Of a DNA stretch of 64,000 nucleotides, positions 55,742-64,000 are shown in pieces (the stretch's first letter is position 1; each line of letters starts with the position of its first letter). The position numbers and the translations under genes are program-made. The notes below the pieces were generated by a model. The model ran no database searches and was not told the origin of the DNA. It saw only the letters and a program-made list of their open reading frames with translations. The DNA is from Histomonas meleagridis (taxonomy: Eukaryota; Parabasalia; Tritrichomonadida; Dientamoebidae), in assembly GCA_020186115.1 (NCBI GenBank), contig WSYJ01000013.1:707421-771420 (forward strand). Reading direction: 5' to 3'.

Positions 55742-58174
55742 ATGGATGCTGCAATCCAAATTGCTCAACTTTTATATAATATGACCTTACCAGATAATGA
55801 AATTCTCAAGCAAGCCAACAGTCAAATCGAAATGCTCAAGAACAAAAGTCCATTTGAATTTGTTCAAGTTCTTTTTTTGATTCTACAAAATTCCACAAAA
55901 TTTCCACCACAATCTGTTATGATGTCTCTTATTTTGGCACGTGTTTCATTTTTAGATGCAACAAAAATCAAAAAATTAAATGATCCAACAAAATCATATT
56001 TATTAATCCCACCTGAATTTGCAAATGAATTTGGTAATTTTGTTAACATGCTCCTTTCCAACCAAGATCCTAATGTTATTCAGCATGCATCAAATCTCTT
56101 TGGGCAAATAGCGATTTATTTATTACAATTTAATCCCATGGATCCCATTGTTTCTTTAATTTGTCAAAACATCGCATCAGCACAAAACAAACTTGCATAT
56201 TGTAAAGCACTTCTTTATGTTGTTCAAGATTTTGAACTTGAATCACAATATCAAGTGCATGTTTTTAATATTGTTCAATCCGTTTTATTAAGTAACAATA
56301 GCGATGATAATATTAAATCCATTTTACTCCAAATTTTATCACAATTAGTTTCAATTTTATCTACAGTTTTACTTAACCAAGAACAATGTCGTCAATATGT
56401 CACTGCAATTTATTCACTTTCAGCATCTGAAGCACTTAAATCAAGTGTTTATGATTATTTTGGTTCCATAACACTTGAAGCACCTGAGTTACTTGGGTAT
56501 ATTCTTGAAATCTTTGTTCAAAGTATTAAAGATCTTGTTTCCACTCAAGATGAATTCGTAATGTATAACATCTTTTATATGTGGGAAAAACTTGCAGATT
56601 ATTCCTACACAGAAGGATTATTTCAAAATGAATTAGCGAATTTGTTACCACAAATTATGCCCATTTTCTTGAAATTTGCTGAATCTATTCCAAATCCAAC
56701 GGAACTTGATTCATATGAAGAACAATGTGCACCTCATATAGATTCACGTAATTGTATTCAATCGTTTATATTTCCATTTCATGAAATACTTATTCCGATT
56801 CTTTTTCAATATGTAAATGCAAATATTTCATCAACTGAACCACAAAAACGAGAAGTTTCATTATTCTGTTTATCAACTTCATATATTATTAAAGAAAACA
56901 GAAATTTGTTTTCATTTGTTGATCAATGTTTAATCTTTATTCGTAATGGATTCCAAGATACAATACGTATAGTCAAAGAATCACTTGAATTACTTAAAAA
57001 TATAATTTCATATGCACCTGATGAAAAGGATTATTCACCTTTTATCCCTGTTTTAATGCAACTTATTAATACGCCATTAAAGCCAACTGTTCTTGATGTG
57101 TTTGAAAGTTATCTTGAAATAGAACAACTTGGAGGTAATATTCCAATTATCTTTCAAACACTTTTAGCACAACAAGATGCAGCGTCAATTGATTGTGCGC
57201 GGAAATTTTTGCAAAAAGTTTCTACAGCTGAATTTGTCCAAAGTTTTATTGCACGTACAATAGCATTAATTGAAGTTAGTGTTACAGAAAATGATGATGC
57301 TTCTTATACATCTTCATTAATTGATTTATTACTTGACATGATTAATATAATGAAAGAAAACATTGTACCATATTTCCAAGGTATATTTAATTTGATTGAT
57401 CAAATATATAAAAGATTTGAAATCCCATCTGCTTCTGCTTTAAGAGTTATTTCATGTATCTCATCTATAATTGGTGATCCTAAATTTATGCAATATTCAA
57501 TTGAACAAGTAATGATACATATGACAGATGAAAATGAATTTATGATTGCCGCAGTTCTTTCATCAATTACTAATTATTTGTCGAAATGTAAAACAACTGA
57601 AAATTATTTACATGAAATTATGAGATTACTTTTCGAAATGATTGATAAAGATTTTAATATAGATACAAAAACTTCTGTATTAGAAGCAATCAATGCACTT
57701 CATTCATCATTTCCTACTAAATTTATTCCATTTTTTGCAAAGTTAATGAACGTATATAAAGGCGCACTAGAAAATATATCAATAATTAATGATAATGATA
57801 AAAAAGATGAAACACATTTAGCAGTCGATTTAATTAGTGCGATACTTGAATCGTTATCAATGTATTTAATATCGGCAATACAATTAAATGCTCAAGATGC
57901 AGTTCAAGAATGTATACAATTGTCTTTAGCAAGTATTCAAATGGCTTCGGGTTTAAGTGCAATGAACGCAATTTGTGTGTTGGATATATTTACATTGTTG
58001 AATCAACTTTTGGATATTGATCAAAATGCAGTTAAAGGATTTATTTTACAATGTAATAGTTTAAAGGAATTGTTAGCTGAAGCGAGAGGATCTGCAAACC
58101 AAGAAATATTACAAGGTTTAGAAAATCTTGTAAAAAGAGTACCAGAATTATATAATGTAATAATGTCTGAATAA
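55742..58174 (+). CDS. Importin-beta/karyopherin family protein
   Basis: 810 residues made entirely of paired helices (HEAT repeats). The N-terminus has the karyopherin layout: a helix with EILKQANSQIEMLKNKSPFE, then FVQVLFLILQN and a SVMMSLILARVSF segment equivalent to the importin-beta N-terminal Ran-binding repeats. An acidic stretch (PTELDSYEEQCAPHIDSRNC) resembles the acidic loop region of importin-beta. Length is near the 860-900 residues usual for the family. It would carry cargo through nuclear pores under Ran control. Which karyopherin class it belongs to cannot be fixed by eye. Confidence 0.75.
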   Translation: MDAAIQIAQLLYNMTLPDNEILKQANSQIEMLKNKSPFEFVQVLFLILQNSTKFPPQSVMMSLILARVSFLDATKIKKLNDPTKSYLLIPPEFANEFGNFVNMLLSNQDPNVIQHASNLFGQIAIYLLQFNPMDPIVSLICQNIASAQNKLAYCKALLYVVQDFELESQYQVHVFNIVQSVLLSNNSDDNIKSILLQILSQLVSILSTVLLNQEQCRQYVTAIYSLSASEALKSSVYDYFGSITLEAPELLGYILEIFVQSIKDLVSTQDEFVMYNIFYMWEKLADYSYTEGLFQNELANLLPQIMPIFLKFAESIPNPTELDSYEEQCAPHIDSRNCIQSFIFPFHEILIPILFQYVNANISSTEPQKREVSLFCLSTSYIIKENRNLFSFVDQCLIFIRNGFQDTIRIVKESLELLKNIISYAPDEKDYSPFIPVLMQLINTPLKPTVLDVFESYLEIEQLGGNIPIIFQTLLAQQDAASIDCARKFLQKVSTAEFVQSFIARTIALIEVSVTENDDASYTSSLIDLLLDMINIMKENIVPYFQGIFNLIDQIYKRFEIPSASALRVISCISSIIGDPKFMQYSIEQVMIHMTDENEFMIAAVLSSITNYLSKCKTTENYLHEIMRLLFEMIDKDFNIDTKTSVLEAINALHSSFPTKFIPFFAKLMNVYKGALENISIINDNDKKDETHLAVDLISAILESLSMYLISAIQLNAQDAVQECIQLSLASIQMASGLSAMNAICVLDIFTLLNQLLDIDQNAVKGFILQCNSLKELLAEARGSANQEILQGLENLVKRVPELYNVIMSE

Positions 58175-58283
58175 AAATTCATAACATAATTATGAAAAAC
58201 TGTAAAATTTTCCCAAAATTACAATTTAGTTGTTGTTGGTGAACTGTTAAAAAAACATTTTATTCCGGCAAGTAAAGTATTTA

Positions 58284-59198
58284 ATGGGAAACGTTAAAAT
58301 AAATTCGTTAATGTCTAAAACGGTGAACAAATGGGACGAGGAAGAGGATAATATTCTCAAAGAATTGGTGCAAAAGCACGGCAAGCAATGGAACTTAATT
58401 GCTCAGCATTTGCCAAAAAGAACTCCATCACAAGTTGCTGCAAGATGGGAAAAGTGCATTGATCCTGCAATTACTAAAGGTCCATTTACACCAGAAGAGG
58501 ACGAAATTATTAAGGATTATGTGGCAAAAAATGGGCCACGAAGTTGGCCAAAAATTACAACATATTTACCTCACAGAAGTTCAAAGCAATGTCGTGAAAG
58601 ATGGTTTAACCACCTCGATCCAAATGTCAGCAAAGGTCCATGGACACAAGAAGAAGATGAATTTATTTACCAACAATTTTTAGCAATAGGAGGAAAATGG
58701 TCAACTATTGCGAAAATGCTTCCAGGAAGGACGGACAATGCTATTAAAAATCGGTGGAATTCATCTATATCAAAACGACGTTCTATCGATTCAGATGGAA
58801 ATGAATATATCTTACCAGACACATCTAAAAGACACTATAGACAAAGCAAAGAACAAAAAGAAAAATCACCTCTTCCACCAAAAGTTCCTACACCGGTTCA
58901 AACACAAGAAGTTAGTATAAATCAAAACACACAAGAAGAAACAACAGAAAAACCACATAGAGGAATAAACCCTCCTCCGTTAACAATTCCAACTGATAAT
59001 CCAAGATCTCCAGATATAACACCATCATGTCAATTTACTCCTTTTGCATTACCAAAAGGAAATAGCTTAGACTCCGGATTGTTCACTCCCCTTTCACCCA
59101 TTCCAGGATTCCCCAAAACGCCATTTGCTCTTAATTCACCAACAAGTCTTTTTTCACCCTCATTTAAATCATCGGATGATGCAGATACTTTTAAATAA
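58284..59198 (+). CDS. Three-repeat (c-Myb-type) Myb protein
   Basis: 304 residues. Three consecutive Myb repeats lie at about 16-65, 67-117 and 119-168. R1 has NKWDEEEDNIL and KQWNLIAQHLP, R2 has KGPFTPEEDEII and SWPKITTYLPHRSSKQCRERW, and R3 has KGPWTQEEDEFI and KWSTIAKMLPGRTDNAIKNRW. The R2 and R3 recognition helices are the canonical SKQCRERWFNHL and TDNAIKNRWNS, so binding to YAACKG/AACGGTT-type sites is expected. The C-terminal half is Pro/Ser/Thr-rich (TPSCQFTPFALPKG) and probably an activation or phosphorylation region. R1R2R3 Mybs in other eukaryotes control cell-cycle genes. Confidence 0.9.
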   Translation: MGNVKINSLMSKTVNKWDEEEDNILKELVQKHGKQWNLIAQHLPKRTPSQVAARWEKCIDPAITKGPFTPEEDEIIKDYVAKNGPRSWPKITTYLPHRSSKQCRERWFNHLDPNVSKGPWTQEEDEFIYQQFLAIGGKWSTIAKMLPGRTDNAIKNRWNSSISKRRSIDSDGNEYILPDTSKRHYRQSKEQKEKSPLPPKVPTPVQTQEVSINQNTQEETTEKPHRGINPPPLTIPTDNPRSPDITPSCQFTPFALPKGNSLDSGLFTPLSPIPGFPKTPFALNSPTSLFSPSFKSSDDADTFK

Positions 59199-59712
59199 TT
59201 GTGGTACATGTCTTTATCAATGTGAATAAAAATAAATTTATTAATAAAATGAAGAAGTATTTTTTTTTTTTAAACAAGATTCAAATTTGAATCGCATCAA
59301 TTTTTCGAGATTTGGAAAACTATCTAATAACGACCCGCTCACCTCATGTTTTTGATCTTTTCTTTTATCTTTGAAAATTATAATTTTTACACTCATTTTT
59401 TTGTGTAAAATGTAATAAAGGGATTTTTCAACTTTTTAATTTGAAGTGAAATTGATTATCTATAATGATAAAATTAATATTGAAATAATTTAGTATTTAA
59501 CAAAGAACATTAGTAATTATAAATATTTTTTGAGTTTACAAATTAAAATTATGAATGTGTATTGATTTATTAACAATTTAATATTTTTTCGGTGGCGACC
59601 GTTTGAAGTACAAGCTTAAGCTATCGTAAGATATTTAAAAAGTGAATTGTGAATTTACAAAAAAGTGTAAACGGTTTCTCTTTCCAATCGAACAAAGATA
59701 TTCAATTACCAA
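59199..59712. other. Intergenic region
   Basis: 514 bp of AT-rich DNA with a T-run near 59,260. Close to the coatomer ATG are AAACGGTT (59,669-59,676) and TTCAATTACC. Otherwise featureless. Confidence 0.5.
59669..59676 (+). promoter_or_regulatory. Myb-site-like AAACGGTT
   Basis: Starts 44 nt before ATG 59,713; TCAATTA lies 11 nt before the ATG as a possible initiator. Confidence 0.45.
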
Positions 59713-62058
59713 ATGAGCCTATCCAAAGTCAAAAGTCTTCACTCAATTCCATCAGAACGTGTAAAATGCCTTGATTTTCATCCAACTCAACCTCTCCTTT
59801 TGGCTGCACTTTATTCTGGAGATGGCTTAATAATTGATTGTAATTCTGGTGCAATCATCAAAAATTTAAATGTTCATCATGGAGTTCCATTACGTACATG
59901 TAAATGGGTTCCTACTAATGGGAATGTTGTTTTTGGTGGCGATAAATCATCAATATGCTTTTTTTCTCCAACAAAAGGACAATTATTACTTGAAGTACCA
60001 AATGCTCATGATGCCTTTATTCGATCATTACAACCTCATCCAACAGAGCCTTTAATGCTTTCATGTAGTGATGATTATACAATTAAACTTTGGGATATAT
60101 CAGATGGATGTAAATTATTAAAGACATTTAAAGCACACAAGAGTTTAGTCATGGATGCTAAATGGTGTCCACATGAACAAACATCATTTGCTTCTTGTTC
60201 ACTTGAAGGAAAGATTATTTTTTGGGATACATCTAGTAGTCAACCTAAATTTTCTCAATCAATATCAAAAAAATGCATTAACTCAATTTCATTTTCAACC
60301 ACAGGAGATCGTTCTTTATTAGCAGCTGGTACAGATGATATGAATATTCAAATCTGGGATTACCAAGCACGTTCTCTTGTTGCTACACTCGAAGGCCATG
60401 AACATAATGTTACCAGAGTAGAATTTCATCCAACAAGGCCAATTCTTATTTCAACATCAGAAGATAATGTTTCTTATCTTTGGTCCACCACTACATTTAA
60501 GAAAGAGAATTCGTTAACATCCAGACTTGACAGAGGTTGGGCAGTTTCATTTTCAAGTTCATTTCCATTTTTAAGTATTGGTTATGACAAAGGATTAAAC
60601 ATATATAAATTTGTTAATAGTGGGATCCCCATGTCATTAGATCGCTTTGGTAAGTTAGTAATTGGACATGGAAATGTTTTATCCACATCAATCATAAAGA
60701 ACGTTAACGATATCGTTGACGGTTCTGAAATAAACATGACGATTAAAGATGAAGTCACGATCGAATCACCTCCTATTGATATACTTCATTCTCCTAATGG
60801 TAATTATGTTTCGATTGTTACAGATGATGAATGGTCTATTCGTGGCACCATTGTTCTTAGTTCCATACGTGAATTTGGAAAAGGTCTTAAATTTGCATGG
60901 TGTTATGATTCGAAACGTTTTGCCGTCTTAAATATTCATGGCTCCATAACATTTTGGAACAATTTTAAGACGCCAGGAGAGACAATACCAATATTTGCAA
61001 GTCGAATATGGGGTGGCGAGTTATTATCAGTCATCAATAATGAAGGAACTGAATTTTATGATTGGGATTCCAAATATGTTGGGCGAATTGAAGCCAAAGC
61101 TAAAGACATTAAATGGAACAATGATTTATTAGCGTTACAACTTAAGGAGTCCATTTTTATCCTTCAATATAATCGTGATAATGAAGCTGAAAATGAAAAG
61201 TTCGAAATATTACATGAAATCACATGTAAAAGTAGTAGTATTTGTTGGGTATTAGACGAATTATTTTATACCGAAAACAATAAAATAAATCGCTTCATCT
61301 CCGGTATAGTAATTCCTACGTCGACATTAAAAGTCACGCCAACAATTATTGGATACATAACGAAAGAGAATTTATTAGTTTTAGCGGATCAGAATCGTAA
61401 TATCATTGGTATTAATATCCCATATTCATTAATCCAATTCGAATCTGATATTAGTAATTATGATAATGAAGAAGAAGATGAAAACATCGAAATGTTAAAT
61501 ATCCCGGAGAAATATATCGATCGATGTTCGAAGTTCCTCAAACAAATCGGGAAATTAAACTTGGCATTAAAAATCACGAAAGATCCACAAATGAAATTCG
61601 ACTTAGCACTCGAGTTAAATGAACTTAACATCGCTAAGGATTACGCAAACGATTCATTGATGTGGAAACGATTGGCAAGAAGCGCATTGTTGAAAGGCGA
61701 TATTGAGTTGTCGATATTGTCCTTAAAGAATTGTAACGACTTGTCGACTTTGTTAATGATATATAAAGTGCAAAACAAAGTCGACGAAATGAAAGAGTTA
61801 ATCGGAATGGCGATGGGACAAGGGCAATATAACGTTGCGTTCACTGCAGCGATGTTGACAAATCAAAAGGATAAATGCATCGAAATATTAATAAATGGTA
61901 AACAATACGCAGAGGCAGCGCTGTTCGCTAGAAATTATATGCCAGAGAGAACAGGCGAATGCGTAAGAATGTGGAAGGAAAATATAAGGAATAAAAAGGT
62001 GGCCGACGCAATCGCAAACCCGGAAGAATACCCAAATGTGTTTGATGAGTTATTGTAG
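59713..62058 (+). CDS. COPB2: Coatomer subunit beta-prime (beta'-COP)
   Basis: 781 residues. Residues 1-300 form a seven-bladed WD40 propeller opening with SERVKCLDFHPTQPLLLAAL and continuing HDAFIRSLQPHPTEPLMLSC, SDDYTIKLWD and HEHNVTRVEFHPTRPILIST, the signature order of beta-prime and alpha-COP. A second propeller follows, then the helical region (YIDRCSKFLKQIGKLNLALK, LALELNELNIAKDYA, WKRLARSALLKGDIELS), which is the alpha-solenoid of beta'-COP, and a tail with QYAEAALFARNYMPE. The protein belongs to the COPI coat and reads dilysine retrieval signals on Golgi-to-ER cargo. It is somewhat shorter than animal homologues, lacking their acidic C-terminal extension. Confidence 0.9.
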   Translation: MSLSKVKSLHSIPSERVKCLDFHPTQPLLLAALYSGDGLIIDCNSGAIIKNLNVHHGVPLRTCKWVPTNGNVVFGGDKSSICFFSPTKGQLLLEVPNAHDAFIRSLQPHPTEPLMLSCSDDYTIKLWDISDGCKLLKTFKAHKSLVMDAKWCPHEQTSFASCSLEGKIIFWDTSSSQPKFSQSISKKCINSISFSTTGDRSLLAAGTDDMNIQIWDYQARSLVATLEGHEHNVTRVEFHPTRPILISTSEDNVSYLWSTTTFKKENSLTSRLDRGWAVSFSSSFPFLSIGYDKGLNIYKFVNSGIPMSLDRFGKLVIGHGNVLSTSIIKNVNDIVDGSEINMTIKDEVTIESPPIDILHSPNGNYVSIVTDDEWSIRGTIVLSSIREFGKGLKFAWCYDSKRFAVLNIHGSITFWNNFKTPGETIPIFASRIWGGELLSVINNEGTEFYDWDSKYVGRIEAKAKDIKWNNDLLALQLKESIFILQYNRDNEAENEKFEILHEITCKSSSICWVLDELFYTENNKINRFISGIVIPTSTLKVTPTIIGYITKENLLVLADQNRNIIGINIPYSLIQFESDISNYDNEEEDENIEMLNIPEKYIDRCSKFLKQIGKLNLALKITKDPQMKFDLALELNELNIAKDYANDSLMWKRLARSALLKGDIELSILSLKNCNDLSTLLMIYKVQNKVDEMKELIGMAMGQGQYNVAFTAAMLTNQKDKCIEILINGKQYAEAALFARNYMPERTGECVRMWKENIRNKKVADAIANPEEYPNVFDELL

Positions 62059-62439
62059 ATTTGAAATGAATGAATAAAATTGAATCAGTTAAAATACATT
62101 TTATGGTTTTAGTTGTACAATTTGTTTGATGATTGAAAAATAAAATGTGTTAAAATGATTTCGATGATGAATGGAAATATGGATTTTGATGATTTTTTTC
62201 ATTAAAGATTTCTTATAAAAAACATTATGTTATAATTGGAATAAAGCATTATAATAATGCCGTATAATGATAAAATAAATGATATGTATTCAAAAAAAAT
62301 GTTGAAAATATAATATCAATAATAAGTAAAAAATCTTAAAGAATTAAATATTTTCTCATCATGAAAAAAAGTAAAGAGCTAAATTTGCAAATCTGAGATT
62401 TATTAAAATAAATCACAAATTTGAAGGAATAGATTTAAA
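62059..62439. other. Convergent intergenic region
   Basis: 381 bp between the 3' ends of the coatomer and BspA-like genes; AT-rich, no structure seen. Confidence 0.5.
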
Positions 62440-63831
62440 TCAATCTTTTAAATGATTAATTAAAGTTTTAAGATTCTTCATTATTTTGATTTTTTGCCGG
62501 CTAATGTCAAAAGGATTTTGTGGGATTGGTGGACATTCTTCAAAGCCTTTCTTATGTAAGACATTCAAGTCACCAAATTGGTTGTCTTCATATGATTTAG
62601 TTGTTATTATTACTGATGTAATAATATTACCAAAAGCATTATGACCAATTATTGGTTCTTTATTTCCATAATAATAGATGCATTTAAGTGATTTACATTG
62701 ACTGAATGCATCTGATCCGATACGTTTGATTCCATTTCCGATATAAAGTGTGCTTAATTTGGTACAATATTGGAATGCACTTATTTCAATCTCTTGAACA
62801 TTATTTGGAATTTTAATTTCTTCTAATTTTGAGCAAAATTTAAATGCTCCAAAATCAATTTTAAATAACATAAAATTCATATTTAAAATTTTAAGATTGA
62901 TACACCTACGGAATGCACTAACAGAAACTAAAGTAATGTTTGGAGGAAATATATATATTTCATCTTTTTTACATTCTGGATATTTCAAAATAATATCAAT
63001 TCTTTTGTTATACAAAATATCATCACAATTAAAGTTTGAGTAAAATAAATTTTTTGGGTGAACCCTAATGCATGCAAGAGATTCACAATCAATAAATGTT
63101 TCTGAATCAATAAAGTTAACTGAACTTCCAATGAATACCCTTTTCAAACTTGAACAAAATGAAAACGAAAAATACCCCAATGATTTGACTGAATTAGGAA
63201 TATCCACTTCGAATATACCTGTGGCAGAAAATGCATAATCATTTATTGTATTAACATTTTCTCCAATTTTAGCAGTTTTTAATTTTTCACAATGTTTAAA
63301 CACTGAAATTCCAATATACTTTACTGAATTTGGAATGATTATTTCTTCAATTGAAAGACAATCTTCAAAAGCATTATTATTTATCATTTCCAAGTTTGTA
63401 CCTAAGTAAGCATATGACAAAGAAAAACATGAATTAAATGCTGCTATTCCAATACTAAAAGTTGAATTGGGTATTTCAATTGATTTCAATAAAATACAAT
63501 TTGAAAATGCATAATCACCTATTGTTTTGATATTTTTTCCTAAAATAATAGTTTCTAAATTTAAGCAGCTCATAAAAGCGCCATATTTAATTGATGTTGT
63601 GTAGCTACCAATCTGTACTTTAATTATTGAATTCCATTTTTTAAAGGCATTTTTTTCAATTGCATAAACACCCTCTTCGATGAATAATTCAAGAATTTTA
63701 TTATTTTTTATAACATCTCCATATCTTATTTCACTAATATTTGAAATCTTTAATTGATTTTTCACCAATATTTCCAAAGTTTGTGTATGAATTATAAATG
63801 ATATTAACAAGTATATATAATAAATATTCAC
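62440..63831 (-). CDS. BspA-like leucine-rich-repeat secreted protein
   Basis: 463 residues. A signal peptide (MNIYYIYLLISFIIHTQTL) is followed by about fourteen Treponema-type LRR_5 repeats of some 23 residues, with phrases such as IKTIGDYAFSNCILLKSIEI, VKYIGISVFKHCEKLKTAKI and IKRIGSDAFSQCKSLKCIYY. An unusual non-repeat insert (FNCDDILYNKRIDIILKYP) breaks the array, as in other trichomonad members. The C-terminus is basic (RQKIKIMKNLKTLINHLK) and lacks a transmembrane helix, so the protein is probably secreted or associates peripherally. BspA-like proteins are large surface families in trichomonads, linked to adhesion. Confidence 0.85.
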   Translation of the reverse strand: MNIYYIYLLISFIIHTQTLEILVKNQLKISNISEIRYGDVIKNNKILELFIEEGVYAIEKNAFKKWNSIIKVQIGSYTTSIKYGAFMSCLNLETIILGKNIKTIGDYAFSNCILLKSIEIPNSTFSIGIAAFNSCFSLSYAYLGTNLEMINNNAFEDCLSIEEIIIPNSVKYIGISVFKHCEKLKTAKIGENVNTINDYAFSATGIFEVDIPNSVKSLGYFSFSFCSSLKRVFIGSSVNFIDSETFIDCESLACIRVHPKNLFYSNFNCDDILYNKRIDIILKYPECKKDEIYIFPPNITLVSVSAFRRCINLKILNMNFMLFKIDFGAFKFCSKLEEIKIPNNVQEIEISAFQYCTKLSTLYIGNGIKRIGSDAFSQCKSLKCIYYYGNKEPIIGHNAFGNIITSVIITTKSYEDNQFGDLNVLHKKGFEECPPIPQNPFDISRQKIKIMKNLKTLINHLKD

Positions 63832-63852
63832 TATGAAATAATGAAATGAAAA

Positions 63853-63999
63853 ATGAAAGAATATATAAATATATCTTTACTCAGAAAAGTATCATCAAAA
63901 ATACAAATGAAAAAAACTATTGATCAATCAAATTATGATAATTACGAAAATAAATATGAAAATAAACAAAATTTAGAAGCTTTTTATTCGACAAATTAA
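63853..63999 (+). CDS. Short ORF, doubtful
   Basis: 48 codons from ATG 63,853 to TAA 63,997-63,999, polar and Asn/Tyr/Lys-rich (DQSNYDNYENKYENKQN). It lies 22 bp from the divergent BspA start. It could be a chance ORF in AT-rich DNA; no feature supports a function. Confidence 0.15.
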   Translation: MKEYINISLLRKVSSKIQMKKTIDQSNYDNYENKYENKQNLEAFYSTN

Positions 64000-64000
64000 T

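Noticed and set aside
1..64000. tRNA, rRNA or snRNA genes
   Set aside because: I looked for compact GC-rich cloverleaf-like stretches and conserved rRNA words; the only GC-rich islands are the Polinton hairpins, which do not fold as tRNA. A dedicated scan would be more reliable.

Overview
The window looks like nuclear DNA of a parabasalid protist, most likely Tritrichomonas-like (inference). The reasons are: very AT-rich DNA; compact genes without recognisable introns; several Myb-domain regulators; BspA-type leucine-rich-repeat and ankyrin genes with relics; Maverick/Polinton elements; and TCA-type initiator motifs just upstream of start codons. No rRNA, tRNA or CRISPR was seen.

Layout. 1-11,134: a large helical-protein gene running off the left edge, a TerD-like protein, a 1.1-kb tyrosine-recombinase element with inverted repeats, a two-repeat Myb protein, an inositol-polyphosphate kinase, a gene-poor stretch with an ankyrin relic, a caspase-like protein with an acylation signal, and a small unknown gene. 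11,165-19,338: a VPS13/chorein lipid-transfer gene split into two frames by a 14-bp tandem duplication. 19,553-32,560: a graveyard holding BspA and ankyrin relics, a broken Helitron/PIF1-type helicase and a decayed Polinton (packaging ATPase, conserved DGIP protein, integrase, putative structural protein). 32,952-39,356: host genes (coiled-coil proteins, a PDI-like protein, a possible ubiquitin-like protein, a SAPS-like helical protein).

39,446-46,488 is a 7,043-bp Polinton-derived element with clear terminal inverted repeats and a perfect 6-bp target duplication (CTATGC). It carries a double-jelly-roll capsid gene, two membrane-active-type small protein genes and several unknown genes. It has no recognisable polymerase, integrase, ATPase or protease, so it appears non-autonomous. 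The decayed copy 10-15 kb away carries the complementary packaging and integration genes.

46,515-64,000: a membrane-protein relic, an ankyrin relic, a GB1/RHD3-type GTPase with a long coiled coil, a very small HTH-like gene, a two-RRM protein, an armadillo-like protein, MO25, importin-beta, a three-repeat Myb, coatomer beta-prime and a BspA-like surface protein.

Two themes connect the genes. An AAACGGTY element resembling a Myb recognition site lies 35-51 nt upstream of four start codons and in three copies upstream of the small HTH-like ORF, in a window that also encodes two Myb proteins. Most mobile genes are broken, mainly by in-frame TAA or TGA codons explicable by C-to-T change, plus single-base shifts in homopolymers.
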